From Lewinella sp. IMCC34191 (GTDB lineage Bacteria; Bacteroidota; Bacteroidia; Chitinophagales; Saprospiraceae), in the NCBI RefSeq assembly GCF_003390935.1, contig NZ_QNQZ01000007.1:186001-250000 (forward strand): a DNA stretch of 64,000 nt, written 5' to 3'. Of the stretch, positions 41,854 to 50,405 are shown in pieces. Numbering within the stretch: position 1 is the first letter of the stretch; each line of letters starts with the position of its first letter. A program made the position numbers and the translations under genes. The notes under the pieces are model-generated. The model made no database searches, was not told the DNA's origin, and saw only the letters and a program-made list of their open reading frames with translations.

Positions 41854-42795
41854 TTAGGGCAGGAAGACGCACTTACCCGCAGGGCCTTCACCGTTCTCCA
41901 GTTCGGTGAAGGCTTTTTTGTACTCCATGAGGCCGTATTCGCGGCCGATCTTCACCTTAAAGCCGTGTTCCTCGGCCAGGTCGTAAAGCTTGTGCAGGCT
42001 GTGATGCGTAATGTCCGTTAGCATCGGTACGTGCTTCTTATCGCTCAGTTTGTTGTTGACGAAGCTGGATACGTAGCTGGTCAGGCCAGGCTGCAGATTA
42101 AGGTAGGTGCCGTATTTCTTCAGCAGGGCTTTGGCTTCTGACCAGGGCAAGGTGCCGGAAGCGTCAAGAATGATATCGTAACGGTGGTCCTCCTTTGTCA
42201 CGTCGGTGGTTTCGTAATCGACGGTCCGGTTGGCACCGAGTTCGCGCATGATGTCCTGGTGGTGGGGGCCGGCCACCGCGGTAACATTGGCGTTATCCAT
42301 TCGGGCCAACTGGATGGCGGAGTTACCCACGCCGCCGCTGCCGCCGTTGATCAGGACATCGACGCCGCGCATGTCGACTTTCTCGTGCAGCGCCTGGTAG
42401 GCCGTTGCTCCGACGAGGGGCAGACCGCCCGCCTCACTCATGCTCATGGAGGGAGGCTTGGCGTGTATCTGATCGGGGGTCACGACGACGAAGTCGGCCA
42501 TGGCACCCATTTCCTTCAGGCTGATGGCTCCGAAGACCTCTTCTCCGGGCTCGAAGTTGGTCACCTTGTCGCCGACCTGGCGGATGATGCCGGCGAACTC
42601 GAGCCCCATACGGCGCGGCCATTGGTGACCGTCGACCATTTTCATTTTCGCATTTCGGATCTTCCAGTCGACGGGATTGATGCCGGCCGCTTTTACTTCA
42701 ATCAGGATTTCTTCCGCACCGGGCTCGGGCTTGTCGACCTCCGCGAGGTACATCTTGTCAATTCCGCCGTAGTCGTCGTAACGTAACTGTTTCAT
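41854..42795 (-). CDS. NAD(P)-dependent zinc-free alcohol dehydrogenase / quinone oxidoreductase
   Basis: A 313-residue MDR-superfamily protein. N-terminal GroES-like domain (EILIEVKAAGINPVDWKIRNA, MGLEFAGIIRQVGDKV), then a Rossmann domain with VLINGGSGGVGNSAIQLA as the NADPH loop. The zinc-ligand cysteine of true alcohol dehydrogenases is missing, so a quinone-oxidoreductase-type activity is likely. The start (MKQLRYDDYGG) is chosen over one 28 codons upstream. Confidence 0.9.
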   Translation of the reverse strand: MKQLRYDDYGGIDKMYLAEVDKPEPGAEEILIEVKAAGINPVDWKIRNAKMKMVDGHQWPRRMGLEFAGIIRQVGDKVTNFEPGEEVFGAISLKEMGAMADFVVVTPDQIHAKPPSMSMSEAGGLPLVGATAYQALHEKVDMRGVDVLINGGSGGVGNSAIQLARMDNANVTAVAGPHHQDIMRELGANRTVDYETTDVTKEDHRYDIILDASGTLPWSEAKALLKKYGTYLNLQPGLTSYVSSFVNNKLSDKKHVPMLTDITHHSLHKLYDLAEEHGFKVKIGREYGLMEYKKAFTELENGEGPAGKCVFLP

Positions 42796-42926
42796 TTTTG
42801 CTGGTTTCTTGATGTATGTCGGAGCCGGGGGCAAGGTTCGGCCCCTTTGATGCTGGACAAGCGTAGTAAACTGCCGCATCCGCCAACGATTCAGGGCGGC
42901 GGGGCGTCTTCCGGGTAAATCCAGCT

Positions 42927-43340
42927 ATGCGCCTTGCTATTCTCCTTGTCAGTACCCTGTTGCTCTCGATCCTTTCCTGCTCCACAGACGGGGCGGCAGA
43001 TTCCCCCGAACTGGTCGGTACCTGGCAGCTCCGGGAATCGTACGCGGATCCGGGAGACGGGTCGGGCACCTTTCGCCCCGTGTCTTCGGATAAGGTACTC
43101 GTATTCCGGCCCGACGGGACCTTCCGATCGAATAAGAACTTCTGCGTTCCCGCCATTCCCGCAGATCAAGAAACTACCGGCAGCTATTCCACTGCGGAGG
43201 GTACGCTGACGCCGGACTGTGCGGGCGCGCGGCCGTTACCGTTCGAGCTGCAGGGAGAGACCCTGGAGCTAAGTTTTCACTGCATCGAAGGCTGTGGAGA
43301 ACGGTACCGGAAGGTAAGCGACGCGGGGAATATGGAGTAG
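42927..43340 (+). CDS. Lipocalin-like lipoprotein
   Basis: A 137-residue lipoprotein: signal MRLAILLVSTLLLSILSC, then LVGTWQLRESYADPGDGSG and VLVFRPDGTFRSNKN, the pattern of small lipocalin-like lipoproteins in Bacteroidota. Four cysteines in the second half (CVPA, PDCAG, HCIEGC) may pair. Function unknown. Confidence 0.78.
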   Translation: MRLAILLVSTLLLSILSCSTDGAADSPELVGTWQLRESYADPGDGSGTFRPVSSDKVLVFRPDGTFRSNKNFCVPAIPADQETTGSYSTAEGTLTPDCAGARPLPFELQGETLELSFHCIEGCGERYRKVSDAGNME

Positions 43341-43347
43341 GCCGGTC

Positions 43348-45459
43348 CTATTCCGCTGACACCCCCCGAAACGGGCCATAGACCGCGCGCCGGAAATCGT
43401 GGTGCAGACCGACCCGGTCGAAGGGAAATAGCTGTACGAACAGGACGGCCGTTAACTCATTGGCCGGGTCTACCCAGAACACCGTGCTGGCGGCGCCGTC
43501 CCAGAAAAATTCACCAACCGCCCCCGGGTTTTCTTCCGCCGTGGCGGGCGGGCGTTGGCGCACGGCGAAGTCGATCCCGAAGCCGACCTGCCCCTTGCTG
43601 GGTAGCCAGAGCCGCTCGCTTACGTCATCGGCGAGCTGGTTGGTGCGCATCAAACGGACCGTGGCCGGTTGAAGAATGGTAGTTCCGTTCAGCGAGCCTT
43701 CGTTGAGCAGCATCCGGGCGAAGGTCATGTAATCGTCCAGGGTGGAGGTGAGTCCGAAGCCTCCGGGGGTCAGCGCCCACCGCTCGGTATTAAATGCGTG
43801 CGCGTCCTCATTCGGGAGCTGGGAGAGCGTGCCGTCATCGTCGCGCAGGTAGGCGGCCGAGAGCCGGTCGCGGTCCGCTTCGGGAACGAAGTAGCGGGTG
43901 TCGTTCATGCCCAGGGGATCGAGTACGTGCTCGCGTAGGTAGTCGTCGAAGGACTGTCCGGATAGCCGCTCCACCAGCAAAGCCTGGACATCGACCGATG
44001 GCCCGTAATGCCACTGACTACCCGGATCGAATAGCAAGGGAAGGCGACCGAGCCGACTGCCCATTTCCGTAAGCGTATTCTCGTAGTTCATGACGTCCGC
44101 AGCAGCGTAGGCTTCCTGCAGGCCGGGCGTATCCCCGCCGCTGTAGAAGCCAGCGGTGTGCCGGGTAATGTCACGGACCGTTATCGGACGTTCCGGTTGC
44201 CGGGTTTGCATTTTACCTGCGCTGCCGCCGCCCGCATAGACCTGGACATCCGCGAACTCGGGGAGGTGATCCGCGAGGGGATCGTCCAATTTAAATTTGC
44301 CTTGCTCGTACAGTTGCATGAGGGCCACGCCGGTGATCGGCTTGGTCATGCTGTAGATCTGTACGATGGTGTTGCGGTCCATGGGCACGTCGCGTTCGCG
44401 GTCCGCGTCACCGAAGGCGCCGAAGTACTTCTCTTCGCCCTTTTCATAGATCAGGGCGGATATGCCGGCGATGTCGCCGTCCCGGACGAAGCCGCTCAGG
44501 GTGCTGTCGATCCGTTCGACTGCCGCTTCGGTTACGACCGGGGTGCGCGGCCAGCTTTGCTCGGCGAGGGCGCGGGTCTTCTCGATGCCTTCCCGGGCCG
44601 GCAGGCTATCCCCCTCGTACTCTATGCCGAGGTATCCGTCGTAGCCGGAGCCGCGAATGATGTCGAATAGCGTCGCGAAGTCCATATCCGGTTCCTGCCC
44701 GTCGGCGGTGAAGTTGAAGGCTTTCACGCTGACCCCGCCGGCGTAGGGCATCAACTCCTGCGTGCCCTCGTAGCGATTGTAGCGCTGGGTGCAGTTTCCG
44801 CCCCACAGCTGGCCGTTGTCGCGCTGGTAGCACCAGTTGTCAAAGTCGGCCACCGCGCCGACCCCGGAGGGGGAAAGGCGCCGGAGCATCTCGGTGAGCC
44901 AGGCCCCGTTGCTGCTCCACCCGCCGTGGTTCTCCACCAGGATGCGGACGCCGCTGGCCCGGGCGGCTTCCGCCAGCCTACCGACCCCATCGGTCGCGGC
45001 TTCCAACACCTCCTCATAGCTGCCGTCACCGTGGGCATTGACCCGCAGGTCCCGGATGCCGAGGTGCTCGGCTGCCGCTACCCACTCCAGATGGCGGGCG
45101 ACGGCGGAGTCCCGTTCGGCGGGATCGGAGGAGGCCAGGTTGCCCGCGCCGTCGATGAGGAGCATCGTGAGGGCGATACCCGCTTCGTCGGCCGCCGTGC
45201 GCAGGCTATCCAGAAAATCTCGGTCGTTCGCCCGGTCGGCGAAGAATTGGTTGACCAGCTCTACGCCGGCGAAATCCATCTCCCCGGCGGTGGCAATGAA
45301 CTCGAAGTTGTCCATCTCACCGTCGAATAATGCCCGGTGAAAGGACCACTGGCCGAGGGAATACCGCGGTCCCACCGCCGTCCCCGCCTCGGCTTCTTGC
45401 AGGGGTTGTTCCGTGGCGGTGCAGCCCAGGAATAGCAGGATCGGAATCAGGTAGCGCAT
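43348..45459 (-). CDS. Lipoprotein fusing a TIM-barrel isomerase-like domain to a serine hydrolase
   Basis: A 703-residue exported lipoprotein (lipobox LFLGC). Residues about 30-320 form a sugar-phosphate isomerase/epimerase-like TIM barrel (YSLGQWSFHRALF, MDFAGVELVNQFF, GVRILVENHGGWSSN, VGAVADFDNW, GYDGYLGIEYEGD). Residues about 330-700 form a class C beta-lactamase-like domain with the S-x-x-K motif SMTK in IVQIYSMTKPITG and YGPSVD as the Y-x-S element. Each domain is common; the single chain is unusual. It may act on sugar-containing esters outside the cell (inference). TATCTTAC about 15 bases upstream is a weak -7 box. Confidence 0.88.
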   Translation of the reverse strand: MRYLIPILLFLGCTATEQPLQEAEAGTAVGPRYSLGQWSFHRALFDGEMDNFEFIATAGEMDFAGVELVNQFFADRANDRDFLDSLRTAADEAGIALTMLLIDGAGNLASSDPAERDSAVARHLEWVAAAEHLGIRDLRVNAHGDGSYEEVLEAATDGVGRLAEAARASGVRILVENHGGWSSNGAWLTEMLRRLSPSGVGAVADFDNWCYQRDNGQLWGGNCTQRYNRYEGTQELMPYAGGVSVKAFNFTADGQEPDMDFATLFDIIRGSGYDGYLGIEYEGDSLPAREGIEKTRALAEQSWPRTPVVTEAAVERIDSTLSGFVRDGDIAGISALIYEKGEEKYFGAFGDADRERDVPMDRNTIVQIYSMTKPITGVALMQLYEQGKFKLDDPLADHLPEFADVQVYAGGGSAGKMQTRQPERPITVRDITRHTAGFYSGGDTPGLQEAYAAADVMNYENTLTEMGSRLGRLPLLFDPGSQWHYGPSVDVQALLVERLSGQSFDDYLREHVLDPLGMNDTRYFVPEADRDRLSAAYLRDDDGTLSQLPNEDAHAFNTERWALTPGGFGLTSTLDDYMTFARMLLNEGSLNGTTILQPATVRLMRTNQLADDVSERLWLPSKGQVGFGIDFAVRQRPPATAEENPGAVGEFFWDGAASTVFWVDPANELTAVLFVQLFPFDRVGLHHDFRRAVYGPFRGVSAE

Positions 45460-45495
45460 GTCGAAGACTTTCCGGTAAGATAGCGCCGGCCGCGG

Positions 45496-47001
45496 TTAGC
45501 GGGTTGCTTCGAGGGTGTTCTCCAGCAGGAGTACGTCGGTACGGCTTTGCCGCCACCGCCGGGCCAGGGTATCGGGCACCGGGGCCGGATTGAGCGTGAA
45601 GGAGCCCAGCGCGATATCCACGTCCCCGTCGTCGTCGTAGTCGCCGGTATCCAGAATGAGCCACCGTCCATCCAGGGCCATCGGCGTAGTGGCTGCCCGG
45701 AAGGAGAGGGTAGGGGAGCGGCGCTCCAGGTAAACGAAGGAGGCATCCGGTTGCCGGCCGAAATCGGCGAAATTGCAGGCGACCGCGATATCCACGTCGC
45801 CGTCGCCGTCAAAGTCGCGGGCGGCCACCCGGGTCGCGCCGGGCAGGGGTTGGAAGAAAGACTCCGTAAATTGATTCGAGCCGTCGTTGGTATAGATGCG
45901 GACGCCGTGGTATGGCTTGGTAATATTGCTGTAGTCGGCATTATCCCCGTGAGCGGTGATGATATCCCGGTCACCATCTCCGTCGATATCCACCAGGTCA
46001 AACCAGCTGGTTCCGTACACGGCGGGAAAACGGAGTAAGCTTTCGCGCTCGAAGGTGTGGTCGGGCTGCTGGTAGAGTACGTCGATGCCCTCGTCACCCT
46101 GGGCGTGCAGCAGTATGAGATCCCGTAGTCCGTCGCCGTTCAGGTCGTCGGCCACGACGCGGGTAGCCCCCGGCGTGCCCGTCAGGCGGCGGTAGCGATA
46201 GTCACCGTTTGCGTCGGGATCGAGGATGGAGAGCACGCCCGAGTAATTGCCGTACTCGCAGATCACGATTTCCTTTTGTCCGTCGCCGTCGATATCCGTC
46301 TGTAGATGATGCACCGGCCGGTGGAGGCTGTCGCGCACGACTTCCGGATTGCCGTCGGTAAGCCGGTATAGTTTTCCGTTGCTGGCCTCCGTCGGGTAGA
46401 TATTGCCGATTTCGAGCAACAGGGAATCCGTTCCCGATGCCGTGAAGTGGACCAGGGGAAAGCGTAGTCCGGGCAGTGTATCGACTCGGTCGTTCACGGC
46501 GAGGCGGGTGAGCTGGCCGTAGCCATCCCCGACGTTCAATCCGCCCTCTCCCTTGCCGATGTAGGTAACGAGGGAACCGTCGCGGTCGTCCAGGGACAGC
46601 GGACGGGCGACGAAGCCTTCCAGGGGAGCGAGCTCCCCTACGGGCGGCAAGGTCAGGCTATCGGGAGCGCGGTCCAGAATGTACTGGCGGACGGTTTGCC
46701 AATCTTCCCGATCGACGGTCGGCATCTCCGGGTAGAAGCCGTGGGCGCGGGCGAGTTCGTACTCCCCCGGCGGTAAATAATTGGCCGGGTTGTAGTCGAC
46801 CGCCCGGATGCCCATCCGGGCCGCCATTTCCGGCAGGACTCGCTTTTCCCAGATGGCTCGCGGCAGTAACGACGGATCGACGACCTGGTGACAGCTGCCA
46901 CACATCGAGGTAAACAGCTTTTGCTCGTCGGGCTCGGGGGAACATGACTTCAGTAAAAACAGGCTGATACCGGCTACAAACAGAAAGAGAACAATGCGCA
47001 T
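45496..47001 (-). CDS. Lipoprotein with c-type haem motif and FG-GAP/VCBS repeats
   Basis: A 501-residue lipoprotein (lipobox LLKSC, Cys20) with a covalent haem site CGSCH at residues 34-38, followed by an incomplete cytochrome c-like region and a WEKRVLPEMAARMG helix. The remainder is a beta-propeller of VCBS/FG-GAP repeats rich in DxDGDGxxD calcium loops (for example DIDGDGQKEIV, DLNGDGLRDLI, DIDGDGDRDII, DFDGDGDVDIA). Such proteins occur on the surface of Bacteroidota and Planctomycetes. TATCTTCG about 17 bases upstream is a possible -7 box. It precedes the fusion lipoprotein gene on the same strand. Confidence 0.88.
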   Translation of the reverse strand: MRIVLFLFVAGISLFLLKSCSPEPDEQKLFTSMCGSCHQVVDPSLLPRAIWEKRVLPEMAARMGIRAVDYNPANYLPPGEYELARAHGFYPEMPTVDREDWQTVRQYILDRAPDSLTLPPVGELAPLEGFVARPLSLDDRDGSLVTYIGKGEGGLNVGDGYGQLTRLAVNDRVDTLPGLRFPLVHFTASGTDSLLLEIGNIYPTEASNGKLYRLTDGNPEVVRDSLHRPVHHLQTDIDGDGQKEIVICEYGNYSGVLSILDPDANGDYRYRRLTGTPGATRVVADDLNGDGLRDLILLHAQGDEGIDVLYQQPDHTFERESLLRFPAVYGTSWFDLVDIDGDGDRDIITAHGDNADYSNITKPYHGVRIYTNDGSNQFTESFFQPLPGATRVAARDFDGDGDVDIAVACNFADFGRQPDASFVYLERRSPTLSFRAATTPMALDGRWLILDTGDYDDDGDVDIALGSFTLNPAPVPDTLARRWRQSRTDVLLLENTLEATR

Positions 47002-47258
47002 AGGAATCACGAAATGCCGAAGATACGTCGGTGACCGGTCCCGCCGATAAGGCGACCGTTCCATCATACGGCCGGGAAATTTTAGGTTTTTGGTCGGACA
47101 CGCCTTTATCTTAGCCAAGCAGTCGACGGTAATCCGTTGCCGAACTTACTCTAGTCGTATCCTCCAGCAAAACATTTACTCAAAACCAGCGTCCGCACCC
47201 GCGTACGCCGGCAAAGGGTGGGTGGATAGGTAGGAGTATGGCCGGCGGCGGGCGATCC

Positions 47259-47288
47259 GAGACAAGTTTTCTATCTACCAGTTGTCTC
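47259..47288. repeat. Inverted repeat over the start region of the zinc-ribbon gene
   Basis: GAGACAA at 47259-47265 and TTGTCTC at 47282-47288 are perfectly complementary, ending two bases before the ATG at 47291. It could be an operator or a hairpin that hides the start. Confidence 0.4.
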
Positions 47289-47290
47289 TC

Positions 47291-47920
47291 ATGAAACGTC
47301 TTGATTTTACACGCTTTTCTTACACCAATTTATTTACCGTTTCGCGCATACTGCGAAAACAGCCCAAACAAATCGAGCTTACGCCGCAGCTGCGGTGTAA
47401 GCTCGAAAGTGCTTACCTGGAAACGGGAGGTGCTGACGCCCCACCGGTCGATCGTCCATTTTTGCGGCGAGCGCAGGAAGAATGGAAATTCCAGGAGGTG
47501 ATGGAATGTATCCGTACCTCGACCTGCCAATACTGCCGTCGGGAGGATGAACTGATCAGCTACAAGATCAGAAAGGTCACGGCGCTGGTCATTCGGCATC
47601 GGATCGGCGACCGTACGGAATTCGCCTGCCGGAAATGCGCCTGCCGCCGGCTTGCGGCAAGTACCCTTCAAACCTGTATGACCGGCTGGTGGTCACCGGG
47701 CGGCCTAAGCGCTACGCCCTATTCCATCTTCCGTAACGCGCAAACCCTGTTGCTGGAGTTGTCCCGGGCCGAAATGCAATGGGTCGTCGGTGCCGCCCAA
47801 AGCCTGCGGTCCTGGATCGATCGGCTAAACCTCGGTAAGCCGGACATCGAGGATGCAGTTGCCCTGCCCCACCTGGCGCTGGAAGAAGGAGAGGCCGAAT
47901 GTCTCGTCCCGGCCGGCTAG
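47291..47920 (+). CDS. Zinc-ribbon-like protein of unknown function
   Basis: A 209-residue protein with two Cys pairs, CQYC (79-82) and CRKC (113-116), separated by about 30 residues, as in a zinc ribbon. After them comes TLQTCMTGWWSPGGLSATPYSIFRN, a GWWxxxxxxxTP..I.RN element that I associate with small zinc-ribbon membrane proteins, although the helix here is weak. The N-terminus is basic (RFSYTNLFTVSRILRKQPKQ). No function can be given. The ATG at 47291 is preferred to a TTG at 47282. Confidence 0.65.
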   Translation: MKRLDFTRFSYTNLFTVSRILRKQPKQIELTPQLRCKLESAYLETGGADAPPVDRPFLRRAQEEWKFQEVMECIRTSTCQYCRREDELISYKIRKVTALVIRHRIGDRTEFACRKCACRRLAASTLQTCMTGWWSPGGLSATPYSIFRNAQTLLLELSRAEMQWVVGAAQSLRSWIDRLNLGKPDIEDAVALPHLALEEGEAECLVPAG

Positions 47921-47949
47921 GCTGCACGGGCGGATTTTCCCCTTCTGCT

Positions 47950-47957
47950 TACATTTC
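47950..47957 (+). promoter_or_regulatory. -7-like box for the HAD gene, predicted leaderless
   Basis: TACATTTC, one mismatch to TAnnTTTG, three bases before the ATG at 47961. Confidence 0.4.
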
Positions 47958-47960
47958 GGC

Positions 47961-48650
47961 ATGGACCAGATATGCACCATCGCTTTCGATGCCGATGATA
48001 CCCTTTGGGTGAACGAGTCGTTCTTCCGGGAGGCGGAAGAGACCTTTTGCGGCCTGCTCGAGGATTACCTGCCCCACCATACCGTCCACCGCGAGTTGTT
48101 TGCCACCGAAATCGGCAACCTGCCGCTCTACGGCTACGGCATAAAGGCCTTCACGTTGTCGATGGTCGAAACCATCCTGAACGTGACGGAGGGCAAGGCC
48201 CCGGCGGTCCTGATCGAACGGGCCCTGGCCATAGGGAAGGACATGCTGCAAAAGCCCGTGGAATTGCTCGACGGGGTAGAGGAAACGCTGACCCGACTCT
48301 CGCCCAACTACCGCCTAGTACTTGCTACCAAGGGTGACCTGCTCGACCAGGAACGAAAGCTGGCTAAGTCCGGCCTGGAAAAGCACTTCCACCACATCGA
48401 GGTGATGAGCGACAAAAAGCGCGGCAACTACGAGCGGCTTATCGCCCACCTCGACTGCCGGCCGGAAGAGTTCATGATGGTCGGGAATTCGGTGAAGTCA
48501 GATATCCTGCCGGTGCTGGAACTGGGCGGATACGCCGTGCACGTACCCTTTCATACGACCTGGGCCCACGAGGAGGCCACCTACGACGATGCGAACCCCC
48601 GACTCCTGGAAGCCGGGGCGATTACCGATATTTTCAAACTACTGCCGTGA
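47961..48650 (+). CDS. HAD family hydrolase
   Basis: A 229-residue haloacid-dehalogenase-type phosphatase. Motif I is FDADDTLW (nucleophile Asp10, acid/base Asp12), motif II is VLATKG, the motif III Lys lies near KKRGNY, and motif IV is MMVGNSVKSD. A helical cap sits between motifs I and II. Substrate unknown. The start chosen gives the standard N-terminus; a longer frame would overlap the preceding gene. The stop overlaps the next start in GTGA, indicating coupling with the CAT-like gene. Confidence 0.9.
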   Translation: MDQICTIAFDADDTLWVNESFFREAEETFCGLLEDYLPHHTVHRELFATEIGNLPLYGYGIKAFTLSMVETILNVTEGKAPAVLIERALAIGKDMLQKPVELLDGVEETLTRLSPNYRLVLATKGDLLDQERKLAKSGLEKHFHHIEVMSDKKRGNYERLIAHLDCRPEEFMMVGNSVKSDILPVLELGGYAVHVPFHTTWAHEEATYDDANPRLLEAGAITDIFKLLP

Positions 48651-49270
48651 CCGTACTGGACATCGATCGTTGGAACCGACGTAATCACTTTGCCTTCTTC
48701 CGGCAGTTCGAGGAACCTTTCTTCGGTCTTACCGTGCGCGTGGATTGTACGGATGCTTACGCGCGGGCCAGGGAGCGGGGGCAGTCCTTCTTTCTTACCT
48801 ACCTGCATGCGGTGATGTGCGCCGTCAATGAGGTGGAGGCCTTTCGCTACCGGATCAGGGGGGAGCAGGTGGTGATTCACGACAGCATCCACGCCTCGGC
48901 GACCATCAACCGGGATGATGGCACCTTCGATTTCTCGCTGATCCCCTTCGAGCCGGATTTCGAAGCATTTACGCTCGGGGCCCGACGGGAGATCGACCGC
49001 ATCGCCGCTACGACGGGCCTGAATCCGGGGGTAGCCGGTGACGACGTGATCCACTTCAGCGCGGTCCCCTGGCTGGACTTCAGCTCCCTCAGTCACGCCC
49101 GCCAGTACCGTCACCCCGATAGTTGCCCGAAGATCAGCGTGGGCAAGATGACCCGCCGGGAGGGCCGGATGGGTATGCCGGTGTCGGTACACGGCCACCA
49201 TGCCCTGATGGACGGCCGGGAGGTGGGCGCCTTTTTCGAGTGCCTGGAAAGATATATGGTTAAAAAGTAG
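48647..49270 (+). CDS. Chloramphenicol acetyltransferase-like (CatA family) protein
   Basis: A 207-residue member of the CAT fold. The catalytic His motif HHALMDG (H-H-x-x-x-D-G) is intact at about 186-192, and the N-terminus WNRRNHFAFFRQFEEPFFGLTV matches the family. Many chromosomal CatA-like proteins do not confer resistance and act on other acceptors, so drug resistance should not be assumed. The start is GTG, overlapping the HAD stop. Confidence 0.88.
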   Translation: MTVLDIDRWNRRNHFAFFRQFEEPFFGLTVRVDCTDAYARARERGQSFFLTYLHAVMCAVNEVEAFRYRIRGEQVVIHDSIHASATINRDDGTFDFSLIPFEPDFEAFTLGARREIDRIAATTGLNPGVAGDDVIHFSAVPWLDFSSLSHARQYRHPDSCPKISVGKMTRREGRMGMPVSVHGHHALMDGREVGAFFECLERYMVKK

Positions 49271-49389
49271 ATTTCAAGGGTAACCTATAGGCCGGGGTTG
49301 GCATGAACGGTTGGGCGGTTCGAACACGAGCCGCGCCGAACCGAGCGTCACCGCCTTGAAAGCGGGGCGGATACAAAGACCACGACACT

Positions 49390-50151
49390 ATGCATCAAGA
49401 CTTCCCCGGCCGGAAGAGCGATAACGAATACGAGTGCCTTACCTCCCGCGATTTGCGATCCGAACAGATCGGGCAATTCGCTTCCGTTATTGATCGGTCC
49501 CACGTGCTGGTCTACGCCACCGACTACCGTACCCAGCGCTTTAAGTACCTCAGCAAGGGCATCAGCCGCTTGCTCGGCTACCGACATGACCAGTGGCAGC
49601 GGCGGGGGATCGAAGCCGTTACCGCGGCCGTATCCCCGCAGGACCGGCGTTCGTTCCTGAAAATCCGGCAGCACATACGGAATACGGTCCGGACCACGCC
49701 GGCGGATAGGCAGCGGGACCTGCACTTCACCTATACCCTGCGTTGCCAGGCCAGTGACGAACGCATCCTTTGGCTGGCCTTCCACCAGACGGTCCTCTGC
49801 GTGGACAATTCCGGTCACTTGCTGGCCGACGTCGTGGTGGTAACCGACATTACCGCTTTCCAGCCCCGAGTTTCGGGGGTACTATCCGTGACTTTGGCCG
49901 ATGAGCACGGCGGCAGCACCACGCTCGAAACGGTAGCTTATCAATCCAGGGAAGAGTTGATTTTTTCGGACCGGGAGTTAGACGTACTCCGGCTAGTAGC
50001 CCAGGGAATGAGCAGCCGGGAGATCGGCCGTCAGCTTTCCATTACCTACAACACCGTTTCGACCCATCGGAAGAAAATGATGCGGAAAGCCCGGGTCAAA
50101 CGGGCCATGGATCTGGTCCGCTACGCCCGCGAACGCGGTGTGATCGACTAG
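49390..50151 (+). CDS. LuxR-type transcriptional regulator with PAS-like sensor domain
   Basis: A 253-residue regulator. Residues about 30-160 form a PAS-like domain (VYATDYRTQRFKYLSKGISRLLGY, FTYTLRCQASDERILWLAFHQT, VVVVTDITAF). The C-terminal HTH is FSDRELDVLRLVAQGMSSREIGRQLSITYNTVSTHRKKMMRKA, a complete LuxR/GerE domain. No receiver domain is present, so it is a one-component sensor. Targets unknown. Confidence 0.9.
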   Translation: MHQDFPGRKSDNEYECLTSRDLRSEQIGQFASVIDRSHVLVYATDYRTQRFKYLSKGISRLLGYRHDQWQRRGIEAVTAAVSPQDRRSFLKIRQHIRNTVRTTPADRQRDLHFTYTLRCQASDERILWLAFHQTVLCVDNSGHLLADVVVVTDITAFQPRVSGVLSVTLADEHGGSTTLETVAYQSREELIFSDRELDVLRLVAQGMSSREIGRQLSITYNTVSTHRKKMMRKARVKRAMDLVRYARERGVID

Positions 50152-50161
50152 CCGGCAGTCG

Positions 50162-50272
50162 TTACCGGCGACCGTTCTGGTAGAGGAATTTGAACAGGAA
50201 GTAGCAGATGGCGAGAAAGGTCGCCACCGGAATCAGGAAGAGCAGACCATCGGCCAGGTTGAATTCGTCCAT
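50162..50272 (-). CDS. Very small membrane protein (36 aa)
   Basis: MDEFNLADGLLFLIPVATF is followed by LAICYFLFKFLYQNGRR and a stop: a short acidic start, one strong transmembrane helix and a basic end, a classic positive-inside layout. No family recognised. It could be chance, but the composition and codon use look coding. Confidence 0.5.
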   Translation of the reverse strand: MDEFNLADGLLFLIPVATFLAICYFLFKFLYQNGRR

Positions 50273-50392
50273 GGTGCGGTTTGAGCGGATACGTGGGTAG
50301 AAGGTGACAGCGGCGATAAGGTTGAAAGCGGGCTGCCCGGGAAAAGTGAGCGGTGCGTCGTGCGGGCAACGGCCGGCGGCCCCGGGGTGACT

Positions 50393-50400
50393 TACCTTTG
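50393..50400 (+). promoter_or_regulatory. -7 promoter box for the metzincin gene, predicted leaderless
   Basis: TACCTTTG matches TAnnTTTG exactly and is followed by GATGA and the ATG at 50406, a five-base gap. Confidence 0.6.
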
Positions 50401-50405
50401 GATGA

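Noticed and set aside
48647-49270. Antibiotic-resistance call for the CAT-like gene
   Set aside because: Only the fold and HHxxxDG motif are visible; chromosomal CatA-like proteins often have other acceptors.
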